Notes under the pieces: model-generated | The model's input: only the letters and a program-made list of their open reading frames with translations | What the model was told of the DNA's origin: nothing | The model's database searches: none | Assembly: GCA_024400875.1 (NCBI GenBank) | Contig: JAKSMB010000009.1 | Span: 1-45,850, forward strand | Source of the DNA: Bacteroidales bacterium | GTDB taxonomy: Bacteria; Bacteroidota; Bacteroidia; Bacteroidales; WCHB1-69 | DNA: 45,850 nucleotides | Direction of reading: 5' to 3' | Translations under genes and position numbers: made by a program | Shown: positions 1 through 8,990 of the stretch, piece after piece | Position numbering within the stretch: position 1 is the stretch's first letter | How the letters are laid out: each line of letters begins with the position of its first letter

Positions 1-15
1 ATTGTATATATAACT

Positions 16-49
16 AAAAGGTCGCTGTGTTTCCACAGCGACCTTTTTT
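16..49 (+). terminator. Strong intrinsic terminator, probably bidirectional
   Basis: A 14-bp perfect stem (AAAAGGTCGCTGTG, loop TTTC, CACAGCGACCTTTT) is followed by a run of T on the plus strand. The A run before the stem would serve the minus strand too. It presumably ends a plus-strand gene lying to the left of the window, since no gene inside the window reads into it from the left. Confidence 0.85.
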
Positions 50-81
50 CTTCCTCATCACGATCTCCACTGACATCAAAT

Positions 82-128
82 AAAAAACCCGTTGAAGGCA
101 CCTATTTAAGAGTACTCTCAACGGGTTC
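82..128 (-). terminator. Intrinsic terminator of the DUF4412-like gene
   Basis: Read on the minus strand, AACCCGTTGA pairs with TCAACGGGTT around a long loop and is followed by TTTTTTAT. It lies 22 bp past the stop codon of the secreted-protein gene that ends at 151. Confidence 0.8.
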
Positions 129-150
129 GTATATATACGAAAGAGGATGA

Positions 151-861
151 TTACTCACCCATACCAAGCATTTGTTTCAAGCCATTCTTAACATCTTCTG
201 GAGCTTCATCCAATGGTTGAGCATCAGCTGGACGAAGGAAGCTGGAAGCTTTCACTTTCTTATCAGGTGTAACCGAACGTGCAATCTGTACCAATGTTAC
301 ATTTTCACCATTGATTTCGGATGCAACTTCCATACTCAATGGATAACCTTTCAAACCAGGATAAGTAGTGAAGTTTACATTTTCACCAGTATTAAGTTCA
401 TCAGTAACCCATACAACGAGTTCTTTTTCTTCATCTGTTTCAAGATCAGTAACCTTAACGTTTACTTTTTTGCAGTTATAACCGCAAATAGCCTTTGTAT
501 CACCAGTTGGAGTATAATCAAACTTGCTCATTTGCAAAGCTTTTTCAATATCCGCTGCTTTTTGTTCAACGTAATATTTACCAATACCTGTGATACCAAC
601 AACGGTAGTTACGATTTTATAATCACCGTTTGTAATATTAATGTAATCAAAACCAGGTTGGCTCATCACCGTCTTTGTGTTGTTACCCATCAAAGTAACC
701 TCTTGAACAGCGTCTGCCAATTCAGCAGCGATGTTAGGATCATCAGTACCTTCAGCGTGCATTTCAAAAACCACTTTACCTGCAAAAGGTTTTTGCGCAT
801 ACATGGTCAGAGTGCCAAGCATCATAACGATGGCTAATAACAAAAAATTTGTCTTTTTCAT
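151..861 (-). CDS. Exported DUF4412-like protein
   Basis: A 236-residue protein with a clear signal peptide (residues 1-22, hydrophobic core LLLAIVMMLGTL, cleavage after MYAQ). The mature part is a beta-rich domain that begins with the 'F.GKVVFEMH' type of strand seen in DUF4412 and GLPGLI-like Bacteroidota proteins. It has two cysteines close together (ICGYNCKKV, about residues 125-130) that could form a disulfide in the periplasm. The tail (ADAQPLDEAPEDVKNGLKQML) is helical. No enzymatic motif is visible. The gene is monocistronic: it has its own promoter boxes at 900-916 and its own terminator at 82-128. The family assignment rests on general resemblance; the molecular role is unknown. Confidence 0.75.
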   Translation of the reverse strand: MKKTNFLLLAIVMMLGTLTMYAQKPFAGKVVFEMHAEGTDDPNIAAELADAVQEVTLMGNNTKTVMSQPGFDYINITNGDYKIVTTVVGITGIGKYYVEQKAADIEKALQMSKFDYTPTGDTKAICGYNCKKVNVKVTDLETDEEKELVVWVTDELNTGENVNFTTYPGLKGYPLSMEVASEINGENVTLVQIARSVTPDKKVKASSFLRPADAQPLDEAPEDVKNGLKQMLGMGE

Positions 862-899
862 TTTATTTTAGTTTTAAAGTTAATAATCAAAAAAGCTTG

Positions 900-907
900 C
901 AAAAATA
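900..907 (-). promoter_or_regulatory. Promoter -7 box (TATTTTTG)
   Basis: On the minus strand this is a perfect TAnnTTTG Bacteroidetes -7 element followed by C, 38 bp before the start codon at 861. A second perfect copy lies at 909-916, so two start sites 9 bp apart are possible. Confidence 0.6.
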
Positions 908-908
908 G

Positions 909-916
909 CAAAAATA
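909..916 (-). promoter_or_regulatory. Second tandem -7 box (TATTTTTG)
   Basis: A further perfect TAnnTTTG element on the minus strand, 9 bp upstream of the one at 900-907. Only one of the two may be used; the sequence cannot say which. Confidence 0.4.
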
Positions 917-933
917 TAATACCAACGATTTTT

Positions 934-2043
934 CTATTTAGAGCCGTTAAGATACTCGTCATCCGTCAATGTTTCAAGAAAAGCCTTGATATCAGACAAT
1001 TCAGCAGGAGTCAGATGTCGTCCACCCTCCTCCAACTTATGCATCAGCGGACTTACATACGGTGAGAATTGCAATCCTTCGTTATAAAATGTGAGCACCT
1101 CATCAATATTTGTGAAACGGCCATCGTGCATATAGGGAGCCGACACCATCACATTGCGGAGTGACGGAGCGCGATAAGCGCCTTTGTCCATCACATCTCC
1201 TGTAAAAGCATAGCGATCATGATCATCCATGCACACAGCATCCAAGCCATTATTATAAAACAGATTAGTTGTAAACAGTGGAGATCCATCACTGCCGTGG
1301 CAGTGAAAGCAATCGGCACCTTCCTCTGTTGTAAAGAGAATATATCCGTGTAATTCCTGAGGAGTGAGCTGTTCTCTTCCTTTTAAATATCTATCGAATT
1401 TAGAGTTTCCAGACACAAGCGAACGCACATATTGTGCTATAGCTTTCTGGATACGAACCATCGTGATTTCCTCAGATCCAAACGCAGCTTTGAACATTTC
1501 CGGGTAACGGCTATCGGCACGAATGGCAGCCAGTGCACGCGCTTCCGTGCCACACATTTCATCATCTGCCAGAATAGCCATCCTAACAATATCCTCTATA
1601 GATGAAGCATTTGCATTTGCTGCACACACGCTACCATTCCAGAAGTAGCCCTCATTATTGAACACCAGGTTGGTGAGCGGCATCACATTGTGAATAGTCC
1701 TTTTTCCTGTAGAACGACCTTTAGCGATTCCATCTGGGAAATGAGGATTGTCGTCTCCGATATCATAATTGTGCGAGCGGACGTGGCAATAGGCACACGA
1801 CATCAGCGAATCCGGGTCGGAGCCCTGGTAGCCGCACAGATGTTCATCCTCAAAAAGGAGCTTTCCAAGAGCCACACCCTCCTCCGTCATCGGATTGTCG
1901 GCCGGTATATTCAATCGGGTTGGAAATCCAAATGGAATATCAATAACGTAAGGCGTTGGCTCTGTACGAGGTTTTCTACAAGACACCGTCAGCAATCCCG
2001 CCAACAAAAGCAGGCAAAAACCGGCAAGTTTTGTCTTATTCAT
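934..2043 (-). CDS. Di-heme cytochrome c peroxidase lipoprotein
   Basis: A CcpA/MauG-family di-heme peroxidase that reduces hydrogen peroxide with electrons from small c-type carriers. From the ATG at 2043 the protein has 369 residues. It begins with a lipoprotein signal (hydrophobic stretch, lipobox LLTVSC, Cys22), so it should be anchored on the periplasmic side of a membrane. Two covalent heme sites are visible: CAYCH (Cys83-His87) and CFHCH in the second half. Between and after them lie the usual family blocks (LGKLLFED; GAYRAPSLRNV; APYMHDGRF). An upstream in-frame ATG at 2103 would place 20 charged residues before the signal peptide and deep inside parC, so I chose 2043. Its ATG overlaps the parC stop by 8 bases, which suggests translational coupling. 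A terminator was not recognised. Confidence 0.9.
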   Translation of the reverse strand: MNKTKLAGFCLLLLAGLLTVSCRKPRTEPTPYVIDIPFGFPTRLNIPADNPMTEEGVALGKLLFEDEHLCGYQGSDPDSLMSCAYCHVRSHNYDIGDDNPHFPDGIAKGRSTGKRTIHNVMPLTNLVFNNEGYFWNGSVCAANANASSIEDIVRMAILADDEMCGTEARALAAIRADSRYPEMFKAAFGSEEITMVRIQKAIAQYVRSLVSGNSKFDRYLKGREQLTPQELHGYILFTTEEGADCFHCHGSDGSPLFTTNLFYNNGLDAVCMDDHDRYAFTGDVMDKGAYRAPSLRNVMVSAPYMHDGRFTNIDEVLTFYNEGLQFSPYVSPLMHKLEEGGRHLTPAELSDIKAFLETLTDDEYLNGSK

Positions 2044-4759
2044 CAAACAACGACATTTGCACGCTATTATCCTCACCCGAGCGGTTGTCGGATTGAATAT
2101 CAATCTCTATATCCTTGAAACGTTCCTTGGCTACAGCCTCGTCCACGGTTTCAGGATCGCCTTCAGGTTCTTCGAACTCCTCTTCCGGCTCCTCTTCTGG
2201 TTCCTCGTATGGAAGAGGATCTACAAACTGCACCTTCTTAATGCTTGGGAACGCGATACGTTTACCGCGTGCACGGAAGCTCATCACTTCTACATATTCT
2301 GCGCAGGAAAGGATAACCTCTGTATCTTCCTCCGCCTTCTTTTCACGATAAACCACCTTGATCTGAGGAAGATAATCAATAGAGATGCCCACAATAGACG
2401 AAGCGCCGTCATCAGGAACAAATTCTATCTTCTTACGCATATCATCTGGTGCAAAACGCTTGATGTAATATTTATCCTCCTTCTTCTGATAATAAACCAC
2501 TGTGATCAGGAGGTTTTTATTCCACTTACGAATCATGCCCAGATCATCCTCGAAGTGAGTGGACAATTCAAATCCCGTAATACGATAATTACCTGACTTA
2601 TAAACGGTCAGAATCTTATCATCTTCCTTGAATGCGCCCAAGAGAATACCGCGTCCATCGTTATTAAGACGCATCACCGATTCCTCATAATACACATTGA
2701 TAGCGCTCAACGTGGAGACGCCCTTTTGGCTAAGCGTAATGCTGGAAATCGGATAACGAGTCAACAGGTTACCTAAGGCGCTACGACCCTTTACCAAGAG
2801 TTGGCTGAAGTCGTAATCAAACTCACGTTTTTTGAGTTTAGCCTTTGGTTTAAGCTTCACACGAATCACCTCTGCCTCGCCATTCGGATTGGAAGTGAAA
2901 TAGATGACCTTTGAACCCGGCTTACCTTTTGTAAGGTCATACATCTTATCGCGGGAGATACCACCCACTGCAAAACGCTTCACCATTGCTGGTCCATTGG
3001 TACCATTTAAATATACTACATTATATATATGTCTGTCATCTCCTCTTTTGAAGACCTCGACATTGATAATATTCTTTCCAAAGAAATGTTTGCCGGCCAC
3101 CTTGCTAATAGAGAACTTTCCATCCTCGTGGAAGACAATGATCTCATCGATATCGGAGCAATCGCATACATACTCAACGCCCTCATCTTTCTTGAGAGAA
3201 GTTCCTACGAAGCCCTCTTTCTTGTCCACATACAACTTCTGGTTGGCAACAGCCACCGTTGACGCCACAATATTATCAAAACTCTTAAGTTCCGTAAGGC
3301 GTTCACGACCTGCGCCATATTTCTTCTTGAGCTGGCGGAAATAATTCACAGCATAATCCACCAAATGTTCCAGATGGTTACGAACCTCATCTATAGCCAG
3401 TTCGATGTCAGCAATATCCTGTTCAGCCTTCTTGATATCGAACTTAGAAATCTTACGCACCGGTTTTTCGCAGAGTGCCAACACATCCTCGCGAGTTATC
3501 TCCTGACGGAAAAGTTTACGATATGGATCAAAAGCACGTTCGATATTGTCGACCTGTGTATCCCAGGAAGGCACATCTTTTTCCAATTCCTTATAGATAC
3601 GCTTCTCAAAGAATATCTTCTCAAGGGAGATCTTATGCCATTTATTATCCAGTTCGGCCAACTCAATCTCAAGTTCGCGACGAAGCAGGTTGAGCGTATT
3701 CTCCGTGTTAATCCTGAGGATTTCCTTCACATTGGTAAACACCGGTTTGCCATTCCAGATCACGCAAGCATTTGTGGAATAGGTGATTTCGCAATCTGTA
3801 AAAGCATACAAAGCATCGATGGTCTGATCAGGAGAGACACCTGGTTGCAAATGGAGATAAATTTCAACGTGTTCAGCCGTATTATCATCAATCTTCTTAA
3901 TCTTCAACTTGCCCATTTCAACGGCAGCAGCAATAGAACTCTTCGATTCGGAAATCAGCTTTCCAGTCGTAGTACCAAATGGGATCTCCGTTATCACCAA
4001 TGTCTTATTATCCACGATGCTGATTTTAGCTCTGTTGCGAACCTTACCACCCTGGGCGCCATCTGCATATCTGCTCACATCGGCGGTACCGCCTGTTGGA
4101 AAATCAGGATATATTTCAAAATCCTCGCCACGAAGGATATGGATAGAAGCATCTATCAATTCATTGAAATTGTGCGGAAGGATTTTTGTTGACATACCAA
4201 CACCCACACCATCTACGCCTTGCGCAAGCAGCAACGGAAACTTCACTGGGAGAGCGATAGGTTCCTTGTTTCTACCATCGTAGGAGACTTGCCATTCCGT
4301 TGTTTTGTGATTGAAAACCACCTCTTGTGCAAACTTGGAAAGACGAGCCTCAATATAACGAGGTGCGGCCGCCGGGTCACCTGTCAAGATATTACCCCAG
4401 TTACCTTGCGTATCCACCACATAGTTCTTTTGTCCCATGGAAACCAAAGCAGAGTAGATGGACTGATCGCCGTGTGGGTGGTATTTCATCGTATTACCGA
4501 CAATGTTTGCCACCTTATTGAAACGGCCATCTTCCAATTCATCCATAGAATGCAAGATGCGTCGTTGCACAGGCTTCAAGCCATCGTACACATCAGGAAA
4601 AGCACGGTCCAGGATTACATAGGAAGCATAATCCAGAAACCATTCTTTATACATCGACTGGACAAAAATGACCTTATGAAGATCTGACGTCTCATTTTCT
4701 GCTACAGGAACAATGTCTTCTTCTGGAACATCGTTCTTGGATTTGGTATCATCTGACAT
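2036..4759 (-). CDS. parC: DNA topoisomerase IV subunit A
   Basis: The DNA-cleaving subunit of topoisomerase IV, which with ParE decatenates replicated chromosomes. It has 907 residues from the ATG at 4759; a longer start at 4792 would lie in the -7 promoter box and is rejected. The breakage-reunion domain covers about residues 25-480, with the active-site tyrosine at Tyr135 in AAPRYIEARL and the upstream PHGDQSIY motif. After a coiled-coil region (about 340-500) come beta-pinwheel-like repeats. The tail is very acidic (EEPEEEPEEEFEEPEGDPE). I call it ParC rather than GyrA because its overall form (RAFPDVYDGLKPVQRR, IYSALV) follows Bacteroidota ParC and no GyrA-box is evident. The alternative, GyrA, is less likely but not excluded. 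ParE is not in the window. Confidence 0.88.
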   Translation of the reverse strand: MSDDTKSKNDVPEEDIVPVAENETSDLHKVIFVQSMYKEWFLDYASYVILDRAFPDVYDGLKPVQRRILHSMDELEDGRFNKVANIVGNTMKYHPHGDQSIYSALVSMGQKNYVVDTQGNWGNILTGDPAAAPRYIEARLSKFAQEVVFNHKTTEWQVSYDGRNKEPIALPVKFPLLLAQGVDGVGVGMSTKILPHNFNELIDASIHILRGEDFEIYPDFPTGGTADVSRYADGAQGGKVRNRAKISIVDNKTLVITEIPFGTTTGKLISESKSSIAAAVEMGKLKIKKIDDNTAEHVEIYLHLQPGVSPDQTIDALYAFTDCEITYSTNACVIWNGKPVFTNVKEILRINTENTLNLLRRELEIELAELDNKWHKISLEKIFFEKRIYKELEKDVPSWDTQVDNIERAFDPYRKLFRQEITREDVLALCEKPVRKISKFDIKKAEQDIADIELAIDEVRNHLEHLVDYAVNYFRQLKKKYGAGRERLTELKSFDNIVASTVAVANQKLYVDKKEGFVGTSLKKDEGVEYVCDCSDIDEIIVFHEDGKFSISKVAGKHFFGKNIINVEVFKRGDDRHIYNVVYLNGTNGPAMVKRFAVGGISRDKMYDLTKGKPGSKVIYFTSNPNGEAEVIRVKLKPKAKLKKREFDYDFSQLLVKGRSALGNLLTRYPISSITLSQKGVSTLSAINVYYEESVMRLNNDGRGILLGAFKEDDKILTVYKSGNYRITGFELSTHFEDDLGMIRKWNKNLLITVVYYQKKEDKYYIKRFAPDDMRKKIEFVPDDGASSIVGISIDYLPQIKVVYREKKAEEDTEVILSCAEYVEVMSFRARGKRIAFPSIKKVQFVDPLPYEEPEEEPEEEFEEPEGDPETVDEAVAKERFKDIEIDIQSDNRSGEDNSVQMSLFDE

Positions 4760-4789
4760 AGTTAGGTAGTGTGGTTTTTCGAATGGCTG

Positions 4790-4797
4790 CAAAGATA
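4790..4797 (-). promoter_or_regulatory. parC promoter -7 box (TATCTTTG)
   Basis: A perfect TAnnTTTG on the minus strand, 30 bp before the parC ATG. A TTTG -33 element occurs on the same strand at 4818-4821 (20-bp spacer). It is back to back with the helicase promoter. Confidence 0.7.
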
Positions 4798-4833
4798 CGA
4801 CATTTTTTCCGTTTGCACAAAGTGAAAAAATTG

Positions 4834-4841
4834 TAAATTTG
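4834..4841 (+). promoter_or_regulatory. Helicase-gene promoter -7 box (TAAATTTG)
   Basis: A perfect TAnnTTTG with a TTTG -33 element at 4812-4815 (18-bp spacer). The leader before the ATG at 4917 would be about 70 nt. Confidence 0.6.
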
Positions 4842-4916
4842 CCACGTTATTTTTAACAAAAACTAAAGTACAAACTCAACCAATCTCACACAACGCACTT
4901 CTAATTTTCAACCAAC

Positions 4917-7070
4917 ATGAACATCTACGACATCGCCGAGCATTTTGCAAATCAGACCACACGATCAATCTTTCTTACTGGGAAAGCAGGCACTGGCAAA
5001 ACCACATTTCTGAGAAAAATCAAAGAGAACAGTCCCAAGCAGTTAGCCATCGTTGCACCCACGGGAGTAGCTGCGATCAATGCGGGTGGCGTGACCATAC
5101 ATTCCTTTTTCCAGCTACCATTCACACCCTTTGTTCCCACCGCCGAGGGACGTCGCAACCTGTTGTCAAAACTTAAGATGTCGGGTATCAAGCGCAAGGT
5201 GCTTCAAGAGCTCGAATTGTTGATTATTGACGAAATCAGTATGGTACGAGCCGACATAATGGACGAAATCGATGTTATCCTACGGCACTTCCGTTTCCGT
5301 TACAACGAGCCCTTTGGCGGAGTGCAGCTCATCTGCATCGGCGACCTATACCAGTTATCACCGGTTGCCATCCCTGAGGAATGGAGCGTATTAGCGTCCT
5401 ACTACCCCACCCCGTACTTTTTTGACAGTCAGGTCATCACCAACCATCCTCTACAATATTTGGAATTCGACAAGGTCTTTCGGCAGAGCGACGTCACCTT
5501 CATTCAATTATTGAATGCCGTAAGAGACAACCGGCTCACAAGCAACGAGTCGGCCATCTTACAAAAATGCGTTCAGCCGGCATTTGATCTTGACAAGCAC
5601 AAGGACCACATTCTCTTAACCACACACAACGCCAAAGCCGACCGCATCAACGACACGCAGATGGCGCGACTGAAAGGCAAGGAGCATCTGTTCCGTGCGC
5701 AGATCAAGGGCGAGTTCCCTGCAAAGAGCTTTCCCAACCACGAAGAACTGAAGCTCAAAGTGGGGGCAAAGGTGATGTTCATTGCCAACGACACCGACTT
5801 TCCGCGCAGATACTTCAATGGCAAGATCGGCACCATCAGCAACATCACCGACAAAAAGGAGATTTACGTTCACTGTGACGACCAAAAAGAAGACATCCTT
5901 GTAAAAACGGAAACTTGGGAAAACATCAAATACACTGTCAATCCCAAGACCAAACAAATTGAAGAAAAGCATCTTGGAGCATATATCCAATACCCACTCC
6001 GTTTAGCGTGGGCCATCACCATTCACAAAAGCCAAGGGCTCACTTTCGATAAAGCGGCAATCGACGTAGAATCGGCATTCACCTCCGGTCAAGTTTACGT
6101 TGCCCTAAGTCGTTGCCGAACATTAGAAGGTATGGTTTTGCTTAACGAACTACCCATACAAGCATTATATGTGGACCCCAATGTTACGCAATATTCCAAC
6201 CAGAAGCCAAGCGCCGATGTTTTAGAGGACATCTTAACTGAGGCTAAATCACAATACAACACGGAGATACTCCTTTCCATCTTCAACTTCAACTTCGTAT
6301 CCGGACTTTGTTCACAGGCCTACAATCTTATTTCGCAAGAACTTCCACTATTTGGATCAAATGCTATGAGCGATCTGAAACCCATACACGAATCTCTTCA
6401 GTCGCTGACCATTGTGGGAGCCAAATTCAGCCAGCAAATCATCCAGTTGACACAACAAAAAGATCATCAAATGCTGAAACAAAGGATAGCTTCTGCTTCC
6501 GATTACTTTGTAAAAGAGTTAGACAAGAACATTGACCCTTTGGAGGACTTACGCGTTCACGTGGATGATAAGGAGTTAGCCGCAGAATATGCGTTATCCA
6601 TTGAAACACTTCACGATGCATTAGTAAAGAAAAGTTACATCATCAGCAACATTCGTAAAGATTACAGTAGCGAGCACTACTTCAAATTGAACAACCGTTT
6701 CAAGATCAAACCATTCAAGGTTAAATTCGCCAAAGATGGCAAAAAAACTGACGACGAAAAAGAATTATCCCAGAAGAAAGAGAAGAAAGAAAACACTCTT
6801 GAAATAACCTTGAGGCTTTACAATGAAGGCTTCTCAGATGAGGGCATTGCCGAGCAACGTGGTTTAGCAGTTTCCACCATTGAAGGTCATCTTGCAAAGC
6901 TGGTTGCCAAGGGCAAGATTGACATCGAAGACTTTGCATCCAAGGACCAAATAGACGCCGTTGCCGAATGCTTTAAAGAAGGCATTGAGATTTCAGAAGT
7001 ATACGAACGCACCGGAGGCTGTTTAAGTTACAGTCTTCTACGTTTGATTCGAGACAAACAAAGCAAATAA
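4917..7070 (+). CDS. PIF1/RecD-like DNA helicase with C-terminal HTH
   Basis: A 717-residue superfamily 1B helicase. Walker A is GKAGTGKTT (residues 22-30) and Walker B is LLIIDEIS (101-108). There is a following Q-containing motif (CIGDLYQLSP), and the C-terminal helicase motif AWAITIHKSQGLTFDKA plus GQVYVALSRCR marks the second RecA-like half of UvrD/Pif1-type enzymes. After a linker of roughly 200 residues the protein ends with a lysine-rich hinge. A helix-turn-helix segment follows (EGFSDEGIAEQRGLAVSTIEGHLAKL, about 640-670), resembling HTH_40, found at the ends of other helicases such as RecQ. It probably unwinds DNA at forks or G-rich structures; the HTH may add DNA targeting. It is monocistronic and convergent with recJ, which ends only 8 bp away. 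Confidence 0.85.
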   Translation: MNIYDIAEHFANQTTRSIFLTGKAGTGKTTFLRKIKENSPKQLAIVAPTGVAAINAGGVTIHSFFQLPFTPFVPTAEGRRNLLSKLKMSGIKRKVLQELELLIIDEISMVRADIMDEIDVILRHFRFRYNEPFGGVQLICIGDLYQLSPVAIPEEWSVLASYYPTPYFFDSQVITNHPLQYLEFDKVFRQSDVTFIQLLNAVRDNRLTSNESAILQKCVQPAFDLDKHKDHILLTTHNAKADRINDTQMARLKGKEHLFRAQIKGEFPAKSFPNHEELKLKVGAKVMFIANDTDFPRRYFNGKIGTISNITDKKEIYVHCDDQKEDILVKTETWENIKYTVNPKTKQIEEKHLGAYIQYPLRLAWAITIHKSQGLTFDKAAIDVESAFTSGQVYVALSRCRTLEGMVLLNELPIQALYVDPNVTQYSNQKPSADVLEDILTEAKSQYNTEILLSIFNFNFVSGLCSQAYNLISQELPLFGSNAMSDLKPIHESLQSLTIVGAKFSQQIIQLTQQKDHQMLKQRIASASDYFVKELDKNIDPLEDLRVHVDDKELAAEYALSIETLHDALVKKSYIISNIRKDYSSEHYFKLNNRFKIKPFKVKFAKDGKKTDDEKELSQKKEKKENTLEITLRLYNEGFSDEGIAEQRGLAVSTIEGHLAKLVAKGKIDIEDFASKDQIDAVAECFKEGIEISEVYERTGGCLSYSLLRLIRDKQSK

Positions 7071-7078
7071 GATAAGCA

Positions 7079-8917
7079 CTATTTAAGATCCGTCATCACC
7101 TCTGGGTAATCGTTTGGATCATCATCGCAAGGATTCATCATCACATCCTCATCATCCTCACCGCCACGCACATCCTTCACATTGAGTTGAATGTTCACCA
7201 TATTATTCCACACATTCTCTTCCACGTGATAGAGAATATCAAACGGCTTGTTATCTTTAATGATAGGTAATTTATCCTTACGATTGAATGCGATCACATC
7301 GATAGGCTGACAAGAGCGGTCAGGATAGAGCACGCGACATTTGAGGTGTTTATCACCAACAATGCGACCATTTCCTTCATCAACGATACCCGTAGATTGG
7401 AAAACAGGTTCTGGGTTACCAGGGCCAAATGGTGCGAAGCGTTTCAGATGATTGAGGAAATCGTGCGTAATCTCCGTCAAATCGAGTGGCATATCCACTG
7501 CTATTTCAGGAACCGTAAAGGTTTCGGTCAGATTCTCAATAACATATTGTTCAAATTTCTCCGAGAACTCTTCCAGATTTTCCTCCTTCATAGAAAGGCC
7601 TGCGGCAAACTTGTGACCACCAAAGTGTTCCAACAAATCAGAACAAGAATCAATACCATTATAAATATCGAATTCCTTCACTGAGCGTGCAGAACCGGTA
7701 ATCAAGCCATCTGAAGATTTGGTAAGTACGATCGTCGGTTTGTAGAATTCTTCCACAAGGCGGGATGCCACGATACCGATGATACCCTTAAACCAGTTTG
7801 GATTATAGATGACAATACTTTTTCTATTGATATACTCGTGAGACTCCTTAATCATGTGGATAGCCTCTTCCGTAGCATTTCGATCTTGTTCCTTACGGAG
7901 GTCGTTCTGTCTATTGATCTGTTTACCAATTTCTACAGACTTATCCTCGTCTTCAACCAGGAACAATTTCACGGACTCGCGACCGGTATTCATTCTGCCG
8001 GCGGCATTAATACGTGGTCCCACATAGAACACAAGGTCTGATATTGAAATCACGCGAGTAAAAATGGTTTCCTCCTTAAACGGGTAATGGAGTTTAATAC
8101 CAGCTTGGTCAAGGATAGACTTGATACCCATACGAGGGAACTTGTTGATAATCTCAAGTCCGAAATGGGCCAGGATTCTATTCTCACCTGTAATGGCCAC
8201 GATATCAGATGCGATACTGATAGCCACCAAGTCGAGGCGAGAAAGCCACAACTGATCGGGCAACTGATACTTTTGGCAATAGCCTTGGATAAACTTAAAA
8301 CCCACGCCACAGCCGGAGAGTTCCTTATACGGATAACCACAATCGCTGCGTTTAGGGTCGAGGATTGCGACAGCATTCGGCAATTCATCACCTTCCAAAT
8401 GGTGATCGCAGATAATCACATCCACGCCATATTTATTAGCCAGGTCAACTTTATCGTTAGCCTTAATACCGCAGTCGAGAGAAATCAGCAAGTTAATGCC
8501 GTTATTACGGCAATATTCAATACCTTGGTCGGAGATGCCATACCCTTCCTTATAGCGGTCTGGGATATAGTATTCCACCAGTTTTTTATAATCAGATCCA
8601 ATGATTTCGCAGATGAAAGAATAGAGCAACGCAACGGCAGAAGTGCCATCAACGTCATAGTCGCCATACACCAAGATTTTTTCATTCTCGAGGATAGCTT
8701 GAGATAAGCGTTCCACCGCCTTATCCATATCTTTCATCAAGAAAGGGTCGTGTAGTTTCTTTATATCAGGATTAAAAAAATCAGCGGCAGCTTCGGGAGA
8801 ATCGATACCTCTCTGGATGAGCAAAGCGGCGAGCGGTTTCTCAATAGAAAGCTGCGCCGCGAGCTGAGTAGCAGCTGCGTCATCAGGAAGTTCTTTGCAA
8901 ATCCACCGTTTATCCAT
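7079..8917 (-). CDS. recJ: Single-strand-specific 5'-3' exonuclease RecJ
   Basis: A 612-residue DHH-superfamily nuclease that degrades single-stranded DNA 5' to 3' in recombination and mismatch or base-excision repair. The metal-binding motifs are in place: DYDVDG (86-91), the DCG motif (148-150), and DHH (171-173). These are followed by the DHHA1-type motif GGHKFAAGLSM near residue 430 and an OB-like C-terminal domain. The C-terminus carries an acidic extension (GGEDDEDVMMNPCDDDPNDYPE), making the protein somewhat longer than the usual 560-580 residues. The promoter box at 8939-8946 gives a short leader. The stop codon is 8 bp from that of the convergent helicase gene, leaving no room for a terminator between them. 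Confidence 0.95.
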   Translation of the reverse strand: MDKRWICKELPDDAAATQLAAQLSIEKPLAALLIQRGIDSPEAAADFFNPDIKKLHDPFLMKDMDKAVERLSQAILENEKILVYGDYDVDGTSAVALLYSFICEIIGSDYKKLVEYYIPDRYKEGYGISDQGIEYCRNNGINLLISLDCGIKANDKVDLANKYGVDVIICDHHLEGDELPNAVAILDPKRSDCGYPYKELSGCGVGFKFIQGYCQKYQLPDQLWLSRLDLVAISIASDIVAITGENRILAHFGLEIINKFPRMGIKSILDQAGIKLHYPFKEETIFTRVISISDLVFYVGPRINAAGRMNTGRESVKLFLVEDEDKSVEIGKQINRQNDLRKEQDRNATEEAIHMIKESHEYINRKSIVIYNPNWFKGIIGIVASRLVEEFYKPTIVLTKSSDGLITGSARSVKEFDIYNGIDSCSDLLEHFGGHKFAAGLSMKEENLEEFSEKFEQYVIENLTETFTVPEIAVDMPLDLTEITHDFLNHLKRFAPFGPGNPEPVFQSTGIVDEGNGRIVGDKHLKCRVLYPDRSCQPIDVIAFNRKDKLPIIKDNKPFDILYHVEENVWNNMVNIQLNVKDVRGGEDDEDVMMNPCDDDPNDYPEVMTDLK

Positions 8918-8938
8918 AATTCATTTTTTAACGACCCG

Positions 8939-8946
8939 CAAAAATA
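8939..8946 (-). promoter_or_regulatory. recJ promoter -7 box (TATTTTTG)
   Basis: A perfect TAnnTTTG followed by CGGG on the minus strand, 21 bp before the recJ ATG. It lies in the 73-bp recJ-dnaA gap and gives recJ a transcription start separate from dnaA. Confidence 0.65.
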
Positions 8947-8990
8947 AGTAATAATATTTACAAATGCAACCCTTTACGACCCTATAAAAA

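Noticed and set aside
3365-4192. Plus-strand open frame of 275 codons opposite parC
   Set aside because: It lies wholly antisense to a strongly conserved gene, has no promoter or family features, and its translation looks random. Other long antisense frames (8087-8707, 36477-37220, 22751-23383) were rejected for the same reason.
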